Below, in pieces: positions 1 through 8,656 of a stretch of DNA of 49,901 bases; positions within the stretch are counted from its first letter, which is position 1, and each line of letters opens with the position of its first letter. The translations under genes and the position numbers were made by a program. Source of the stretch: a virus; IMG/VR virus record IMGVR_UViG_3300001533_000775, positions 1-49,901 of that record. One strand, 5' to 3'. The notes beneath the pieces were generated by a model that saw only the letters and a program-made list of their open reading frames with translations, was not told the origin of the DNA and did not search any database.

Positions 1-2
1 AT

Positions 3-395
3 GAGGGGTTAGAGGGGTTTGCAACCGACATTGTTCGCGTAACCAACACTGGACACACAAGAAATCCGTCTGCGGCAAATGGCAAGCGAGAGTTCACTCC
101 CCGCGCCAACCACCATCCCACCGTCAAGCCCACCGACCTGATGAGATATTTATGTCGTTTGGTGACACCAACAAACGGCATCATCTTCGATCCTTTCTGT
201 GGTTCTGGTTCGACTGGAAAGGCATCGATGCTTGAGGGTTTTCGATTCCGTGGAATTGATCTGGATCCGGAGTACATCAAGATTTCCGAGTCGAGAATTC
301 AACACGCCATAGAATCAACAAAAGAACCAGAAACCGCACTGACCCGTTTGATGAAAGATACAAACAACCCAAACAAGAACGATCTCAACATCTGA
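3..395 (+). CDS. DNA methyltransferase, C-terminal part (truncated by window start)
   Basis: The frame is open from the first bases of the window and continues into an 84-residue stretch. It shows two marks of the N6-adenine/N4-cytosine methyltransferase family: HHPTVKPTDLMRYL, the usual conserved C-terminal peptide, and DPFCGSGSTGKA, the SAM-binding motif I. Motif I near the C-terminus implies the permuted (beta-class) order, with the catalytic D/S-PPY motif lying upstream of this window. The enzyme would transfer a methyl group from SAM to an exocyclic amino group in phage or host DNA, protecting against restriction or marking DNA. The target sequence cannot be predicted. The gene is followed by a small ORF with a good ribosome binding site. 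Confidence 0.9.
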   Translation, partial: EGLEGFATDIVRVTNTGHTRNPSAANGKREFTPRANHHPTVKPTDLMRYLCRLVTPTNGIIFDPFCGSGSTGKASMLEGFRFRGIDLDPEYIKISESRIQHAIESTKEPETALTRLMKDTNNPNKNDLNI

Positions 396-404
396 GGAAT
401 TATT

Positions 405-632
405 ATGTACCGAACGAATCATGAAAAACTACGCCAAACCGGATTGCTCGTTCAATATCGCGAATCATCGACCGGTGGCGAGATGTGTGAATGGGAAGAT
501 GGTGGACCATACTGCTGTCACGAGGATGAGCATACCATGCTCGATGTTCTGTGTGCGTATCGACCATCAAGTGAAAAGGAACCGGGCTTGACAAATCCGG
601 TTTCTTGTTGTATAATATCCGAAATACACTGA
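405..632 (+). CDS. Small hypothetical protein (75 aa)
   Basis: An ORF of 75 codons starts 9 bases after the methyltransferase stop, behind a GAGGAA ribosome binding site. The protein is rich in Cys, Glu and His (EMCEWEDGGPYCCHEDEH, then VLCAYR), which could hint at metal binding, but I recognise no family. Its last codons are read through the strong promoter of the DNA polymerase gene (588-616), so the C-terminus is unlikely to be under strong protein-level constraint. It could be a chance ORF. The start and the spacing to the upstream gene argue that it is translated. Confidence 0.55.
   Translation: MYRTNHEKLRQTGLLVQYRESSTGGEMCEWEDGGPYCCHEDEHTMLDVLCAYRPSSEKEPGLTNPVSCCIISEIH
588..616 (+). 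promoter_or_regulatory. Consensus sigma-70 promoter for DNA polymerase
   Basis: TTGACA at 588-593 and TATAAT at 611-616, separated by exactly 17 bp. Both hexamers match the consensus perfectly. The predicted start is about 20 bp upstream of the polymerase ATG at 645. This suggests transcription by unmodified host RNA polymerase early in infection. Confidence 0.85.
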
Positions 633-644
633 GCAAAGGAAGAT

Positions 645-3164
645 ATGCAGTATACCAGCGTGAACAAATGGGGTAAGAGTCTACGGGTTCGGGGTTACGA
701 TAACACCGGGCGAAGACTCCATTTTTCAACTGAGTATCATCCCAAATTCTATCTTCCCGCCCAAAGAAAAACCGGATGGTCTACGATCCACGGTGAACCA
801 GTCGAGGAAGTCAAACCGGGAAACATGAAAGAGTGTCGTGAATTCATTGAGCGATATTCTGGAATGGGGATCAAGGTCTATGGAGACATTGATTACCACT
901 TGAAATGGATCAGTGATTACTACGAGGGTGAAGATGTCCCGTTCTCTCTTAGCAACCTGAAAGTCGGGTCCATTGATATCGAGACTGAGACGGAGTATGG
1001 GTTCCCGAATGTAGAGAATCCCAAAGAGAAGATCAATGTCATTACGATTCGTGTTGGTGAAAAGCGGTATGTTCTAGGGGTTGGTAAATTCACAATCAAC
1101 CTCCCGAATCACGATGTCTACGATTTTGACAATGAAGCGGACATGCTTGCCAATTTTCTTGATCTTTGGGAGCAACTTGATCTCGATGTTATCACCGGCT
1201 GGAACATTGACTTCTTCGACATTCCGTATATCTACAACCGTTTGCTGGCAGTGTTTGGATCCGAGCATGCAAACAGACTGTCTCCATGGAAGAACATTCG
1301 CGAGCGTCAGACCAACTATTTTGGGAAGACGCGGAGCGTTTATGCTATTGATGGTATCGCTGTTCTCGATTATCAAAGACTCTACCAGAAGTATGTTCTG
1401 GCTCCCCGAGAGAGTTACAAACTCGATCACATTGCAGAAGTCGAACTCGGCAAGAAAAAACTCGTCTGGGACGACAAGTATAACTCCATGAAAGAGTTCT
1501 ACACCAAGAACTTTCAGATGTTCGTCGAATACAACATTCGAGACACCGATCTGATTACCGAACTGGAAGACAAACTCAAACTGATCGAACTTCAAGTCAG
1601 TCTGGCATACCTTGCCAAGACCAACATTGAAGATGTTTTCAGTCCCGTCAAAGTTTGGGATACGATCATCTACAATACACTTCTCAATGATCGGATTGTG
1701 ATTCCACCCAGAGAGCGTCACAGTAAGACCCAGAAATACGAGGGTGCGTATGTCAAAGAACCGATTGTCGGTTTGCATCACTGGGTTGTCTCTTTCGACC
1801 TTGCATCGCTATACCCCCACTTGATTATGCAATCGTCGATTTCCCCCGACTCTATTGTTCCTCGCCAACAGCGACCGAACATTCCGGGTGTCGATGTTGA
1901 AAGTCTGCTGCACAAAGAGATTGATCTTTCGATCCTCAAAAAGCACAACTTCGCCATTGCGCCGAACGGTGCAATGTTCCGCCGAGACAAGCGCGGGTTT
2001 CTCCCGAAACTCATGGATGAGATGTATACCAGCAGAAGCAAGACGAAGAAAGAAATGCTTGCTGTCGAACGGCAGATTGAGAAGATCAAGCACACCAATG
2101 GCGATGTTTCGCAGTTGAAGTCTACGCATGCCATGTTGGACACAAAGCAAATGGCATACAAGATTCTCCTGAACTCTGCTTACGGTGCGATCGGCAATGT
2201 TTATTTCCGGTGGTTCGACTTGGAACAAGCCGAGGCGATTACCACGGGTGGGCAGTTGGCAATTCGATGGATCGAAAATGCGTTGAACGGGTTCATCAAC
2301 AAACTCTGCGACACCGAAGATGTTTCCTACTGCCTCTATGCTGATACTGACTCGGTATACCTGTCTCTTGCAAATCTTGTCAAGAAACTTGGGTGGGATC
2401 AAAAACCCCAAGATGAGATTGTCGAACTACTCAACAAGACCGGACAAATGATAAATGACTTCATCGAAACCAAGTATCAGGAACTTGCGGACTATCTAAA
2501 CTCCTATGAACAAAAAATGGAGATGAAGCGGGAAGTCATTGCCTCCAAGGGGTTCTGGACTGGGAAGAAACACTACGCTTTGAATGTTCATGACTCCGAG
2601 GGGACTCGCTTTGAAACCGCCAAACTCAAAATCATGGGTCTGGATACGGTCAAGTCTTCAACCCCCGCTATCTGTCGGGATGCTCAGAGAAAAGCAATCG
2701 AGTTGATCCTAACAGCAGACGAGAAAGCCGTCCAGAAATTTGTCCGAGACTTCAAGGACAAATACTATGAATTCAGCCCGGAACAGATTGCTTTCCCCAG
2801 AGGGATTTCTGAACTACGAAAGTGGTTTGACCCGGTGACCAGATATGTCAAAGGGACTTCCGGTCATGCCAAGGCATGTATTCTGTATAATTGGATGGTT
2901 AAGGAAATGGGTCTGGAACAGAAGTATCCGATCATCAAGGATGGGGATAAGATCAAGTATGTTTATCTGAAAGAACCGAACCCTGTGCGTGATAAAATCA
3001 TTGCATTCAATGGTGACACACTGCCACCCGAATTTGACTTATCAGAGTATGTTGACTATACTACGCAATACCAAAAATCGTTCCACAAACCGATCAAGGA
3101 TATTCTCGATGTCATCGGGTGGAGCATTGAAAAACGAAACACACTAACCTCTCTTATGGGTTGA
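645..3164 (+). CDS. 43: DNA polymerase, family B (T4 gp43-like)
   Basis: An 839-residue replicative polymerase with 3'-5' exonuclease. The exonuclease domain shows Exo I (SIDIETE, D111 and E113), Exo II (NIDFFD, about 187-192) and Exo III (YNIRDTDL, about 296-303). The polymerase domain shows motif A (SFDLASLYPHLI, D385), motif B (KILLNSAYG, about 506-514) and motif C (YADTDSVYLS, D567 and D569), all with their catalytic residues. The length is near the T4 gp43 range. The start is supported by AAAGGAAG seven bases upstream and by the consensus promoter at 588-616. It is followed by uvsX, as expected for a replication-recombination block. It should act with the gp41-like helicase encoded downstream. 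Confidence 0.97.
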   Translation: MQYTSVNKWGKSLRVRGYDNTGRRLHFSTEYHPKFYLPAQRKTGWSTIHGEPVEEVKPGNMKECREFIERYSGMGIKVYGDIDYHLKWISDYYEGEDVPFSLSNLKVGSIDIETETEYGFPNVENPKEKINVITIRVGEKRYVLGVGKFTINLPNHDVYDFDNEADMLANFLDLWEQLDLDVITGWNIDFFDIPYIYNRLLAVFGSEHANRLSPWKNIRERQTNYFGKTRSVYAIDGIAVLDYQRLYQKYVLAPRESYKLDHIAEVELGKKKLVWDDKYNSMKEFYTKNFQMFVEYNIRDTDLITELEDKLKLIELQVSLAYLAKTNIEDVFSPVKVWDTIIYNTLLNDRIVIPPRERHSKTQKYEGAYVKEPIVGLHHWVVSFDLASLYPHLIMQSSISPDSIVPRQQRPNIPGVDVESLLHKEIDLSILKKHNFAIAPNGAMFRRDKRGFLPKLMDEMYTSRSKTKKEMLAVERQIEKIKHTNGDVSQLKSTHAMLDTKQMAYKILLNSAYGAIGNVYFRWFDLEQAEAITTGGQLAIRWIENALNGFINKLCDTEDVSYCLYADTDSVYLSLANLVKKLGWDQKPQDEIVELLNKTGQMINDFIETKYQELADYLNSYEQKMEMKREVIASKGFWTGKKHYALNVHDSEGTRFETAKLKIMGLDTVKSSTPAICRDAQRKAIELILTADEKAVQKFVRDFKDKYYEFSPEQIAFPRGISELRKWFDPVTRYVKGTSGHAKACILYNWMVKEMGLEQKYPIIKDGDKIKYVYLKEPNPVRDKIIAFNGDTLPPEFDLSEYVDYTTQYQKSFHKPIKDILDVIGWSIEKRNTLTSLMG

Positions 3165-3173
3165 AAGGATTAC

Positions 3174-4253
3174 ATGAAAGCCGCAGACAAACTCAAGAAA
3201 GCCAGTACGATCAAAGCGACTTCAAGTCTTTCGAAGTCGGAAGTCTATTCATCTCGGGTCACTGTTGAAACACAAGTCCCGATGGTCAATGTTGCATTCA
3301 GCGGGGACATTGATTCCGGATTTACTTCCGGGGTTACAATTTTCGCTGGACCGTCAAAACACTTCAAGACCATGTTCTCTTTGCTGTGCGCCAAGAGTTT
3401 CTTGGACAAGTATGAAGATGGTGTGGTTTTGTTTTATGACTCGGAGTTTGGATCTCCACCGGAGTATTTCAAAACTCTCGGTATCGACCCCGAGCGCGTG
3501 GTCCACACCCCGGTTGTCAATGTTGAGGAACTTCGGACGGACCTTGCGAACCAGTTGAAGAACATTGAAAGAACCGACCGTGTTTGCATCGTGATCGACT
3601 CTCTTGGAAACTTGGCATCCATCAAGGAAACCGAAGATGCCGAGGCGGGGAAGAATGTTGCCGACATGACCCGCGCGAAGCAAATCAAGAGTCTGTTCCG
3701 CATTGTTACCCCGCAACTTACGCTCAGAGACATTCCAATGTTTGTGGTCTCTCACACCTATGACACAATGGAAATGTTCTCAAAGCAGGTTGTGAGTGGT
3801 GGTAAGGGTCAATACTACAGTGCCAACAATATCTTCATCATCGGTCGCCGCCAAAACAAGACCGGGAAAGAATTGGACGGGTATGACTTCATCATCAATG
3901 TTGACAAGTCCCGAACCGTCAAAGAAAAATCGGTGATTCCTATCAGCGTTGAATTTGGCAAAGGTATTGTGAAATACAGCGGTCTGCTGGAACTTGCGAA
4001 GCATCTTGGATTCGTGGACTCTCCATCCTTGGGGTGGTTTGAGGCTATCAACCCGGAGTCCGGAGAAGTCCTGTCAGATCGAAAGTATCGGAAAGCCGAA
4101 ACGAACTGTAAGGAATTCTGGGAACCCCTTTTCAACCAAACCGATTTCAAATCCAAGATCCGTGAGTTTTATCAGGTGTCCACGAATTCTCTGATCCAAG
4201 ACCAAGAGACAGAGGAAGAAATCATGGAAGAACTAGAACTGGAGACTGAGTAA
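3174..4253 (+). CDS. uvsX: UvsX-like RecA family recombinase
   Basis: A 359-residue RecA-fold ATPase. Walker A is GPSKHFKT (about 59-66), an unusual form also seen in T4 UvsX, where the canonical glycines are relaxed. Walker B is VCIVIDSLGN (about 137-146). FYDSEFG (about 87-93) holds the conserved catalytic glutamate region, and a polar acidic tail (residues 345-359) resembles the acidic tail of UvsX. The protein would coat single-stranded DNA and carry out strand exchange for recombination-dependent replication. The gene follows polymerase after 9 bases, and its stop overlaps the next start (TAATG), indicating a polycistronic message. Confidence 0.93.
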   Translation: MKAADKLKKASTIKATSSLSKSEVYSSRVTVETQVPMVNVAFSGDIDSGFTSGVTIFAGPSKHFKTMFSLLCAKSFLDKYEDGVVLFYDSEFGSPPEYFKTLGIDPERVVHTPVVNVEELRTDLANQLKNIERTDRVCIVIDSLGNLASIKETEDAEAGKNVADMTRAKQIKSLFRIVTPQLTLRDIPMFVVSHTYDTMEMFSKQVVSGGKGQYYSANNIFIIGRRQNKTGKELDGYDFIINVDKSRTVKEKSVIPISVEFGKGIVKYSGLLELAKHLGFVDSPSLGWFEAINPESGEVLSDRKYRKAETNCKEFWEPLFNQTDFKSKIREFYQVSTNSLIQDQETEEEIMEELELETE

Positions 4254-4639
4254 TGTTCTGGAAGCGAAGAAAAGAATCAAACCGGAGACCGGGTAGTGGT
4301 CCGGCATGGGTAGACGATGCTGATAACAAATCCAATTCCGAAACCGATGAGTTTGCATCAGAGGATTTCTGGGTGTTTGATGATATGCCGGTCCAAACCG
4401 AGACTCCACCGGTTCAGATCCTAACCGGTCCGTTTCGCGGGTGTATCTTTGTGATCCGTGATAAGGTCATCATCGACGAGGAAACGGATCCTCCGATTTT
4501 CCGGTTCGGGTGGTATATCATGGCAAACCCGACAGGGGTGGAGATCAACGAACAGGATCCACAATTTACAGAAACGGTTGGACTGATTCTACAAAGTTTG
4601 ATTGAAACGGGGAGAGTGGAATACCTTGGACAAGGCTAA
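4253..4639 (+). CDS. Hypothetical protein between uvsX and the helicase (128 aa)
   Basis: The ATG overlaps the uvsX stop by one base and the 3' end overlaps the helicase gene, so it is translationally embedded in the replication operon. The N-terminal 45 residues are basic then acidic and low in complexity (FWKRRKESNRR, then DDADNKSNSETDEF). The C-terminal half is more globular (LTGPFRGCIFVIRDKVIIDEETDPPIF). I recognise no family. In T4 a small helicase-related protein sits near gp41, so a role in helicase or recombinase function is conceivable from position only. Confidence 0.8.
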   Translation: MFWKRRKESNRRPGSGPAWVDDADNKSNSETDEFASEDFWVFDDMPVQTETPPVQILTGPFRGCIFVIRDKVIIDEETDPPIFRFGWYIMANPTGVEINEQDPQFTETVGLILQSLIETGRVEYLGQG

Positions 4640-6026
4640 TGAAGACATTGTGTTGGAATGTTTGCTCAAGAGAGCCGATTTCGTTCAGCAGGTTTATCCG
4701 TATCTCGATGAGAAATACTTCCCTCGCCTGTCGCAGAGAATTCTGTTCAAGGCAGCAGCGGAGTATATCGAAAAGTATCGAGAACCACCGGGTACGGATC
4801 CGGTGTCTATTTCAATTCAGAAGCAAAATCTTGGTGACGGGGTGTTCACTGAATGTCTTGAAACCCTACAGAAGATCGAGCAGTCTGATTCCAAAAAATA
4901 CAAGATCGAATGGCTTCTCATGGAAGCCGAGGAATGGGTTGAGCAGCGTTCTGTCTACAACGCTGTTATGCAATGCATCGAAGTGATCGACGGTAAAGAC
5001 AAAGTTCATACCATTCAGAGTTTCCCGGATATCATGCGGGACTCTTTGAGTGTTGGGTTTGACCGGGATATCGGTCACAGTTACTTCGAGCAGTTTGAAT
5101 CCCGTTACGATTCTTACACCACCAAAGCATCGAAAATCCCGTTCGATATTGAGATGATGAACGAATGCACAGGTGGTGGTGTGGAACTCAAAACCTTGAA
5201 TGTCATCATGGCTGCAACCGGTGTTGGTAAATCCATGATGCTCTGTCATCTTGCGGCATCGTATATCTCCATGGGTTACGATGTTCTGTACATCACTTGC
5301 GAAATGGCAGAGAACAAGATTGCCCACCGCATTGATGCGAATCTTATGGATATTCCAATCGGGGATATCGAGAACCTTGCTAAGACGGTGTATCTCAAGA
5401 AAGCCGAAAAGGTTCAGTCCAAGTGTCCGGGCAAACTGATTATCAAAGAATACCCAACCGCAACTGCCAACGCAAACCACTTCCGGCATCTTCTCAACGA
5501 ACTTCGGCTCAAGAAAAATTTCAAGCCGAGGATTGTGATGGTGGACTATCTCAATATCTGTGCTTCCGCAAGATACAAGGCATCCGCGAATGTCAACACT
5601 TACACGATGGTCAAGGCGATTGCCGAAGAACTTCGTGGGTTGGCAATCGAGCAGAACATTTGTATCTGGTCGGCAACTCAGACGAATCGTGAGGGTATTG
5701 GGGCAAGCGATATCACTATGTCCGAAACCAGTGAGTCTATCGGTTTGCCTCAGACCGTCGATCTATTCTGGGGTCTTATCCGAACCGAAGAACTTGATCA
5801 GTTGGATCAGGTCATGGTCAAGCAAATGAAAAACCGTTACGATGATCTCGCCAAAATGATTAGGTTTATGGTAGGGGTAGACCGGGCGAAGATGAAATTC
5901 TTCGATGCTGGGCATACCGCACAGCAGGGGGTCACACAGTCCGCTAGACCCACCCAGACGGCTTCCCACGGGCTCCCCATGGGCAAGAGGGGTGGAGGGT
6001 CCGGTTACAGCGGTTTGACCGTCTAA
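4626..6026 (+). CDS. 41: Replicative DNA helicase, DnaB/T4 gp41-like
   Basis: A RecA-fold hexameric helicase of 466 residues from a TTG start at 4626. An alternative TTG at 4602 would add 8 residues, but 4626 has GGGGAG about 9 bases upstream and gives the sequence MDKANEDIVLECLLKRADF. The N-terminal helical domain ends near residue 150. Walker A is AATGVGKS (about 196-203). The B-motif region is RIVMVDYLNIC, followed by IWSATQTNREG with the switch residue and the arginine-finger area. It would unwind the replication fork ahead of the gp43-like polymerase. The C-terminus ends in a Gly/Ser-rich tail. A terminator follows directly. Confidence 0.93.
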   Translation: MDKANEDIVLECLLKRADFVQQVYPYLDEKYFPRLSQRILFKAAAEYIEKYREPPGTDPVSISIQKQNLGDGVFTECLETLQKIEQSDSKKYKIEWLLMEAEEWVEQRSVYNAVMQCIEVIDGKDKVHTIQSFPDIMRDSLSVGFDRDIGHSYFEQFESRYDSYTTKASKIPFDIEMMNECTGGGVELKTLNVIMAATGVGKSMMLCHLAASYISMGYDVLYITCEMAENKIAHRIDANLMDIPIGDIENLAKTVYLKKAEKVQSKCPGKLIIKEYPTATANANHFRHLLNELRLKKNFKPRIVMVDYLNICASARYKASANVNTYTMVKAIAEELRGLAIEQNICIWSATQTNREGIGASDITMSETSESIGLPQTVDLFWGLIRTEELDQLDQVMVKQMKNRYDDLAKMIRFMVGVDRAKMKFFDAGHTAQQGVTQSARPTQTASHGLPMGKRGGGSGYSGLTV

Positions 6027-6052
6027 ACGGCTCTATTCAGTGCAAAAGAAAA

Positions 6053-6082
6053 CCCCCCGAAGAAATTCGGGGGGTTGTTTTT
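6053..6082. terminator. Bidirectional intrinsic terminator
   Basis: Perfect 9-bp stem CCCCCCGAA / TTCGGGGGG with a GAAA loop, followed on the + strand by TTGTTTTTG. On the - strand it is followed by TTTTCTTTT. It lies between the convergent helicase operon (+) and the small-gene operon (-), so it probably stops both. Confidence 0.93.
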
Positions 6083-6100
6083 GTTAGGGATTTGTGGGGT

Positions 6101-6775
6101 TCAGCAGCGGACGGTATTCAGATCCCAGTGGGACTCCATACCCCAGTCTACAATAACCAGTTTACGCTTACGGTTTCGAACCACAAAACCAAAGTTTCGA
6201 TTATCCTCAACCCTCAGATCATCATGCTTCATTCCCATGCGGACCGCTCGATCCATTACACCATCATACTGATTCTGATAGGTCTGATCGTCTCGATTCG
6301 GAACCGAGATTGCAAGTTCACTTTCGTATCCATATCGGGTTTCAACTTCCCGGCAAAACTTTTCTGTTAAGCAGCATCCAAAGTCATTTTCGTATGACCA
6401 TCCAGAACCACCCGGATTATCCAACACCGCGTCCGATAGGCAAACCATCAATAGACGACCGACTTTGGGGGCAATACCGCGTCTCGCACCCTCGGCTTGC
6501 CATGACCGGGTTTCAATCGCTTCAATGGGGGACGCATAGGTCTTGATACCAATATGTGAACCAGTCAGGCGAGAACCCGACTGGCGAGGAACCTTGAAAA
6601 ACTGGCAGGCAATGCCTTCCATTGAACCACCATTTTCATTCGTGCCGATGATCCGGTCACTATTCAACCAGATCATTCGCTCAAACGGATTGCGACCGTT
6701 ATAGAAACATGACCGGTTCAGGTTGATATTCAGGGTTTTGAAGTATTCTCGCGTCAATTCAACAGACTTGGACAA
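6101..6775 (-). CDS. Hypothetical protein (224 aa)
   Basis: Last gene of the leftward operon. The start is TTG at 6775, with GGAG seven bases upstream and the previous gene ending 3 bases before it. I recognise no family. Visible features are an N-terminal SVELTREYFKTLNINLN, a middle part rich in Gly and aromatic residues (DNPGGSGWSYENDFGCCL), several Cys residues, and a basic/acidic C-terminal half ending in FVVRNRKRKLVIVDWGMESH. No signal peptide or membrane segment is seen. It ends just before the bidirectional terminator. Confidence 0.75.
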   Translation of the reverse strand: MSKSVELTREYFKTLNINLNRSCFYNGRNPFERMIWLNSDRIIGTNENGGSMEGIACQFFKVPRQSGSRLTGSHIGIKTYASPIEAIETRSWQAEGARRGIAPKVGRLLMVCLSDAVLDNPGGSGWSYENDFGCCLTEKFCREVETRYGYESELAISVPNRDDQTYQNQYDGVMDRAVRMGMKHDDLRVEDNRNFGFVVRNRKRKLVIVDWGMESHWDLNTVRC

Positions 6776-6777
6776 GA

Positions 6778-7119
6778 TTATTCTCCATACTTGTAAAGGA
6801 AGTGGACGGGGACAAATTTGTTTTCGGGAGTTGCGAACTGCCCAGCGTATTCATAATCCCCAATGCCGGGAATGCCGACACCGGCGACCGCAAGGCAGAT
6901 ATGTAATTTGCGTGTTCCATGATCTCCGGTAAAGGTCTGTCCCTTGCGCCGCACGACCCGAAGCGTGTAACCCTGAGAATCGAATCCTACGATTTCAGCA
7001 TCAAGGGGAATGTCATGGTCATCCTTGAGATATCGTTTTGTGATATCGAACAATGGAAAACAGCCGCCCATGATATAGGTCTCTGGGCGGGCAATGGTAG
7101 TCATCTCGCCTTCGGTCAT
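6778..7119 (-). CDS. Hypothetical protein (113 aa)
   Basis: The start is ATG at 7119, behind AAGGAAGG, and overlaps the stop of the upstream gene as ATGA (7116-7119). The longer frame upstream is not needed. The protein starts MTEGEMTTIARPETYIMGG and contains a beta-rich centre (AEIVGFDSQGYTLRVVRRKG) and a hydrophobic LHICLAVAGVGIPG. No family is recognised. Tight coupling in the operon suggests a small early-type protein. Confidence 0.75.
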   Translation of the reverse strand: MTEGEMTTIARPETYIMGGCFPLFDITKRYLKDDHDIPLDAEIVGFDSQGYTLRVVRRKGQTFTGDHGTRKLHICLAVAGVGIPGIGDYEYAGQFATPENKFVPVHFLYKYGE

Positions 7120-7403
7120 AAAATACCTTCCTTTATCGCAAGCGAAGTAATCAGATCGGTGAGATACATTTTCAGAACATGATCCTCGGTCAGGGCAAGA
7201 AGATACCCGCTCTGTTCGCACAGAAGAATCTTTTCATGGTCCGTTAGGGATTCATCGTTCAGAAAACGGTATGCCAGATCAGAGTGCGCCATTGCAATCT
7301 TTTCCATCGCGCCGATACTTCGATACCCCTGTTGATAGCGGAGAAGTGCGAGACGGTTGAAGAAAAATTGGCGAGTTGTCGCGACCGAGACAGAGTGCTT
7401 CAT
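7116..7403 (-). CDS. Hypothetical helical protein (95 aa)
   Basis: The start at 7403 overlaps the upstream stop as ATGA (7400-7403), so an in-frame ATG at 7433 is rejected. The sequence starts MKHSVSVATTRQFFFNRLAL and is predominantly alpha-helical with evenly spaced Leu and Ala (YRFLNDESLTDHEKILLCEQ). No family is recognised. It lies in a tightly packed operon of small genes. Confidence 0.75.
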   Translation of the reverse strand: MKHSVSVATTRQFFFNRLALLRYQQGYRSIGAMEKIAMAHSDLAYRFLNDESLTDHEKILLCEQSGYLLALTEDHVLKMYLTDLITSLAIKEGIL

Positions 7404-7630
7404 AGTGTTCCGTTCTGCTTTGCTTCTCCCCATTCGATTGCGATCTCGGCAAGTCGGTCGGTAATTTTAGTCTGGTCCAGCCAGTGTTCGGCGTTCTGAT
7501 ACCACTGGACATATTCGTTTCCGTCGATGTCCCGCCCAATCTGTGGAGTCACTTCCCGGTACTCGGGGGCAAGTTTTTCCCAAGCGGCGTAGGTGGGTCC
7601 GTAGTCGGGTTTGATTTTTTTCGTCGGCAT
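7400..7630 (-). CDS. Hypothetical protein (76 aa)
   Basis: Begins MPTKKIKPDYGPTYAAWEKL behind GGGAGA. Rich in Trp, Tyr and acidic residues (EYVQWYQNAEHW). The stop overlaps the next start (ATGA). I do not recognise the family. Confidence 0.72.
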   Translation of the reverse strand: MPTKKIKPDYGPTYAAWEKLAPEYREVTPQIGRDIDGNEYVQWYQNAEHWLDQTKITDRLAEIAIEWGEAKQNGTL

Positions 7631-7632
7631 GT

Positions 7633-7776
7633 TCAGTTGTCTCCCTTGCGGGTCACAACGAAAATCACGAATGCCTGTAGGGTTTCATCTTCCGCTTCGA
7701 TGGTAAAGGTAGTTCCGTCATCCTTGCGGCAGGTCATGCTACCATCGGCGTTCTTGGTCACTTCAACGATCTTCAT
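7633..7776 (-). CDS. Small hypothetical protein (47 aa)
   Basis: A 47-codon gene. It starts at ATG 7776 behind GGAG and ends TGA at 7633-7635, two bases before the next ATG. The product starts MKIVEVTKNADGSMTCRKDD and has a beta-hairpin-like, amphipathic pattern (GTTFTIEAEDETLQAFVIFV). It fills the only gap in the operon with correct spacing, which is why I call it real. Function unknown. Confidence 0.7.
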   Translation of the reverse strand: MKIVEVTKNADGSMTCRKDDGTTFTIEAEDETLQAFVIFVVTRKGDN

Positions 7777-7779
7777 GGG

Positions 7780-8061
7780 TTAGACTCCATTCTGGTTGAT
7801 GCGGGCAGCGATCCGGTCAAGCATGTTCCGCCCGTAGCGGGATCGAGTTCGCTTTTTCAGTGTTTCGATATTCAGGAAAACATTGGTGGACGGGGCTTCG
7901 TCGGTGTGGGTCAGGTGGTCCACGATGTTTTCCCAATCGTTCAGGTTCTTCTCAGCGGCGTAGACAGCATACTCACCACCAGCGGCAACGAACAGATAGG
8001 CGTTTTCGGCTTCCACCCGCTTCATTTCGGCGTAGGCAAGGGTGGGAGTCGTGGTTTTCAT
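7780..8061 (-). CDS. Hypothetical protein (93 aa), first gene of a leftward unit
   Basis: The ATG at 8061 follows GGAAAGG, and the promoter at 8089-8117 lies about 28 bp upstream, inside the DnaA-box module. This favours 8061 over the in-frame ATG at 8076. The protein is mostly helical (LAYAEMKRVEAENAYLFVAA, then NLNDWENIVDHL) with a basic C-terminus (KKRTRSRYGRNMLDRIAARI). No family is recognised. Confidence 0.75.
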   Translation of the reverse strand: MKTTTPTLAYAEMKRVEAENAYLFVAAGGEYAVYAAEKNLNDWENIVDHLTHTDEAPSTNVFLNIETLKKRTRSRYGRNMLDRIAARINQNGV

Positions 8062-8088
8062 CGGGTTCCTTTCCAACGGGACATCCCC

Positions 8089-8138
8089 ATTATAGCAGAT
8101 ATCTTCTACCGCCGCAAGCGTTTAGAGGGTTATCCACA
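8089..8138 (-). promoter_or_regulatory. Leftward sigma-70 promoter with upstream DnaA box
   Basis: Read on the minus strand, TTGCGG (8117-8112), a 17-bp spacer and TATAAT (8094-8089). Upstream at 8138-8130 the minus strand carries TGTGGATAA, a perfect DnaA box (TTATCCACA on the plus strand), 12 bp from the -35. A second, weaker TGTGGATT-like copy lies next to it at about 8143-8149. Confidence 0.8.
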
Positions 8139-8169
8139 AAGAATCCACACATTTTTTGTTTGGGTTCCG

Positions 8170-8382
8170 TTAGCCAAAGTTGATTGTACCGTCAAAGTCG
8201 ATGCTTTGAATCCGGGTATTGGTCGCCCCGCGCCGAATTGCCACCTGTTCGAGAGCATGGGCAACTTGGACATCGGTTATAGGATCCCCTGTTCGGGGGT
8301 CAAGAGAGAACAGAACTTGGTGGTCAAGGTCATCTCCTACAATACCCCAGACAACATATTCGGTAGGTTGTTGTTCGGTCAC
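8170..8382 (-). CDS. Hypothetical protein (70 aa)
   Basis: A GTG start at 8382 directly abuts the upstream stop (TAAGTG), with AAAGG upstream. The sequence starts MTEQQPTEYVVWGIVGDDLD and includes a probable alpha-helix (TDVQVAHALEQVAIRRG). Unknown family. About 90 bp of promoter module follow its stop. Confidence 0.72.
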   Translation of the reverse strand: MTEQQPTEYVVWGIVGDDLDHQVLFSLDPRTGDPITDVQVAHALEQVAIRRGATNTRIQSIDFDGTINFG

Positions 8383-8625
8383 TTATGCCGCCTTTCGGTT
8401 CAGGTCCGCGTTGCACACCAGATCGAACTCAACAGTCGTCAGGTCGTTCGTATTCCGGTAGTATCCGTTATAGAGGTTGCTGGTCGGTACGAACTCCCAA
8501 GAGCCACCCAGAGCGTTCAGAGCCGCCCAGAGCCGTTCCAGCAGGGTATCCCAGTCGGGAGCCGTGCAGAGCAGTGTGGGGGGTCCGTCAAGCGTGGTCC
8601 GGTGAAAAGCAGCGTGGTTCAGCAT
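8383..8625 (-). CDS. Hypothetical protein (80 aa)
   Basis: ATG at 8625 behind GGAAAGG, with the leftward promoter at 8657-8685. The upstream in-frame ATG at 8658 overlaps the -10 hexamer and is rejected. It starts MLNHAAFHRTTLDGPPTLLC and is followed by WDTLLERLWAALNALGG, a likely amphipathic helix. Unknown family. Confidence 0.73.
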   Translation of the reverse strand: MLNHAAFHRTTLDGPPTLLCTAPDWDTLLERLWAALNALGGSWEFVPTSNLYNGYYRNTNDLTTVEFDLVCNADLNRKAA

Positions 8626-8656
8626 TTGAGGGGTTCCTTTCCAAAGGTGAGACTCC

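Noticed and set aside
403-729. Minus-strand ORF across the polymerase promoter
   Set aside because: It overlaps a consensus promoter and two plus-strand genes with good ribosome binding sites. It has no start signal of its own.
1074-2411. Long minus-strand ORFs opposite DNA polymerase
   Set aside because: They mirror the codon bias of a gene whose motifs are certain, and they lack ribosome binding sites and family features.
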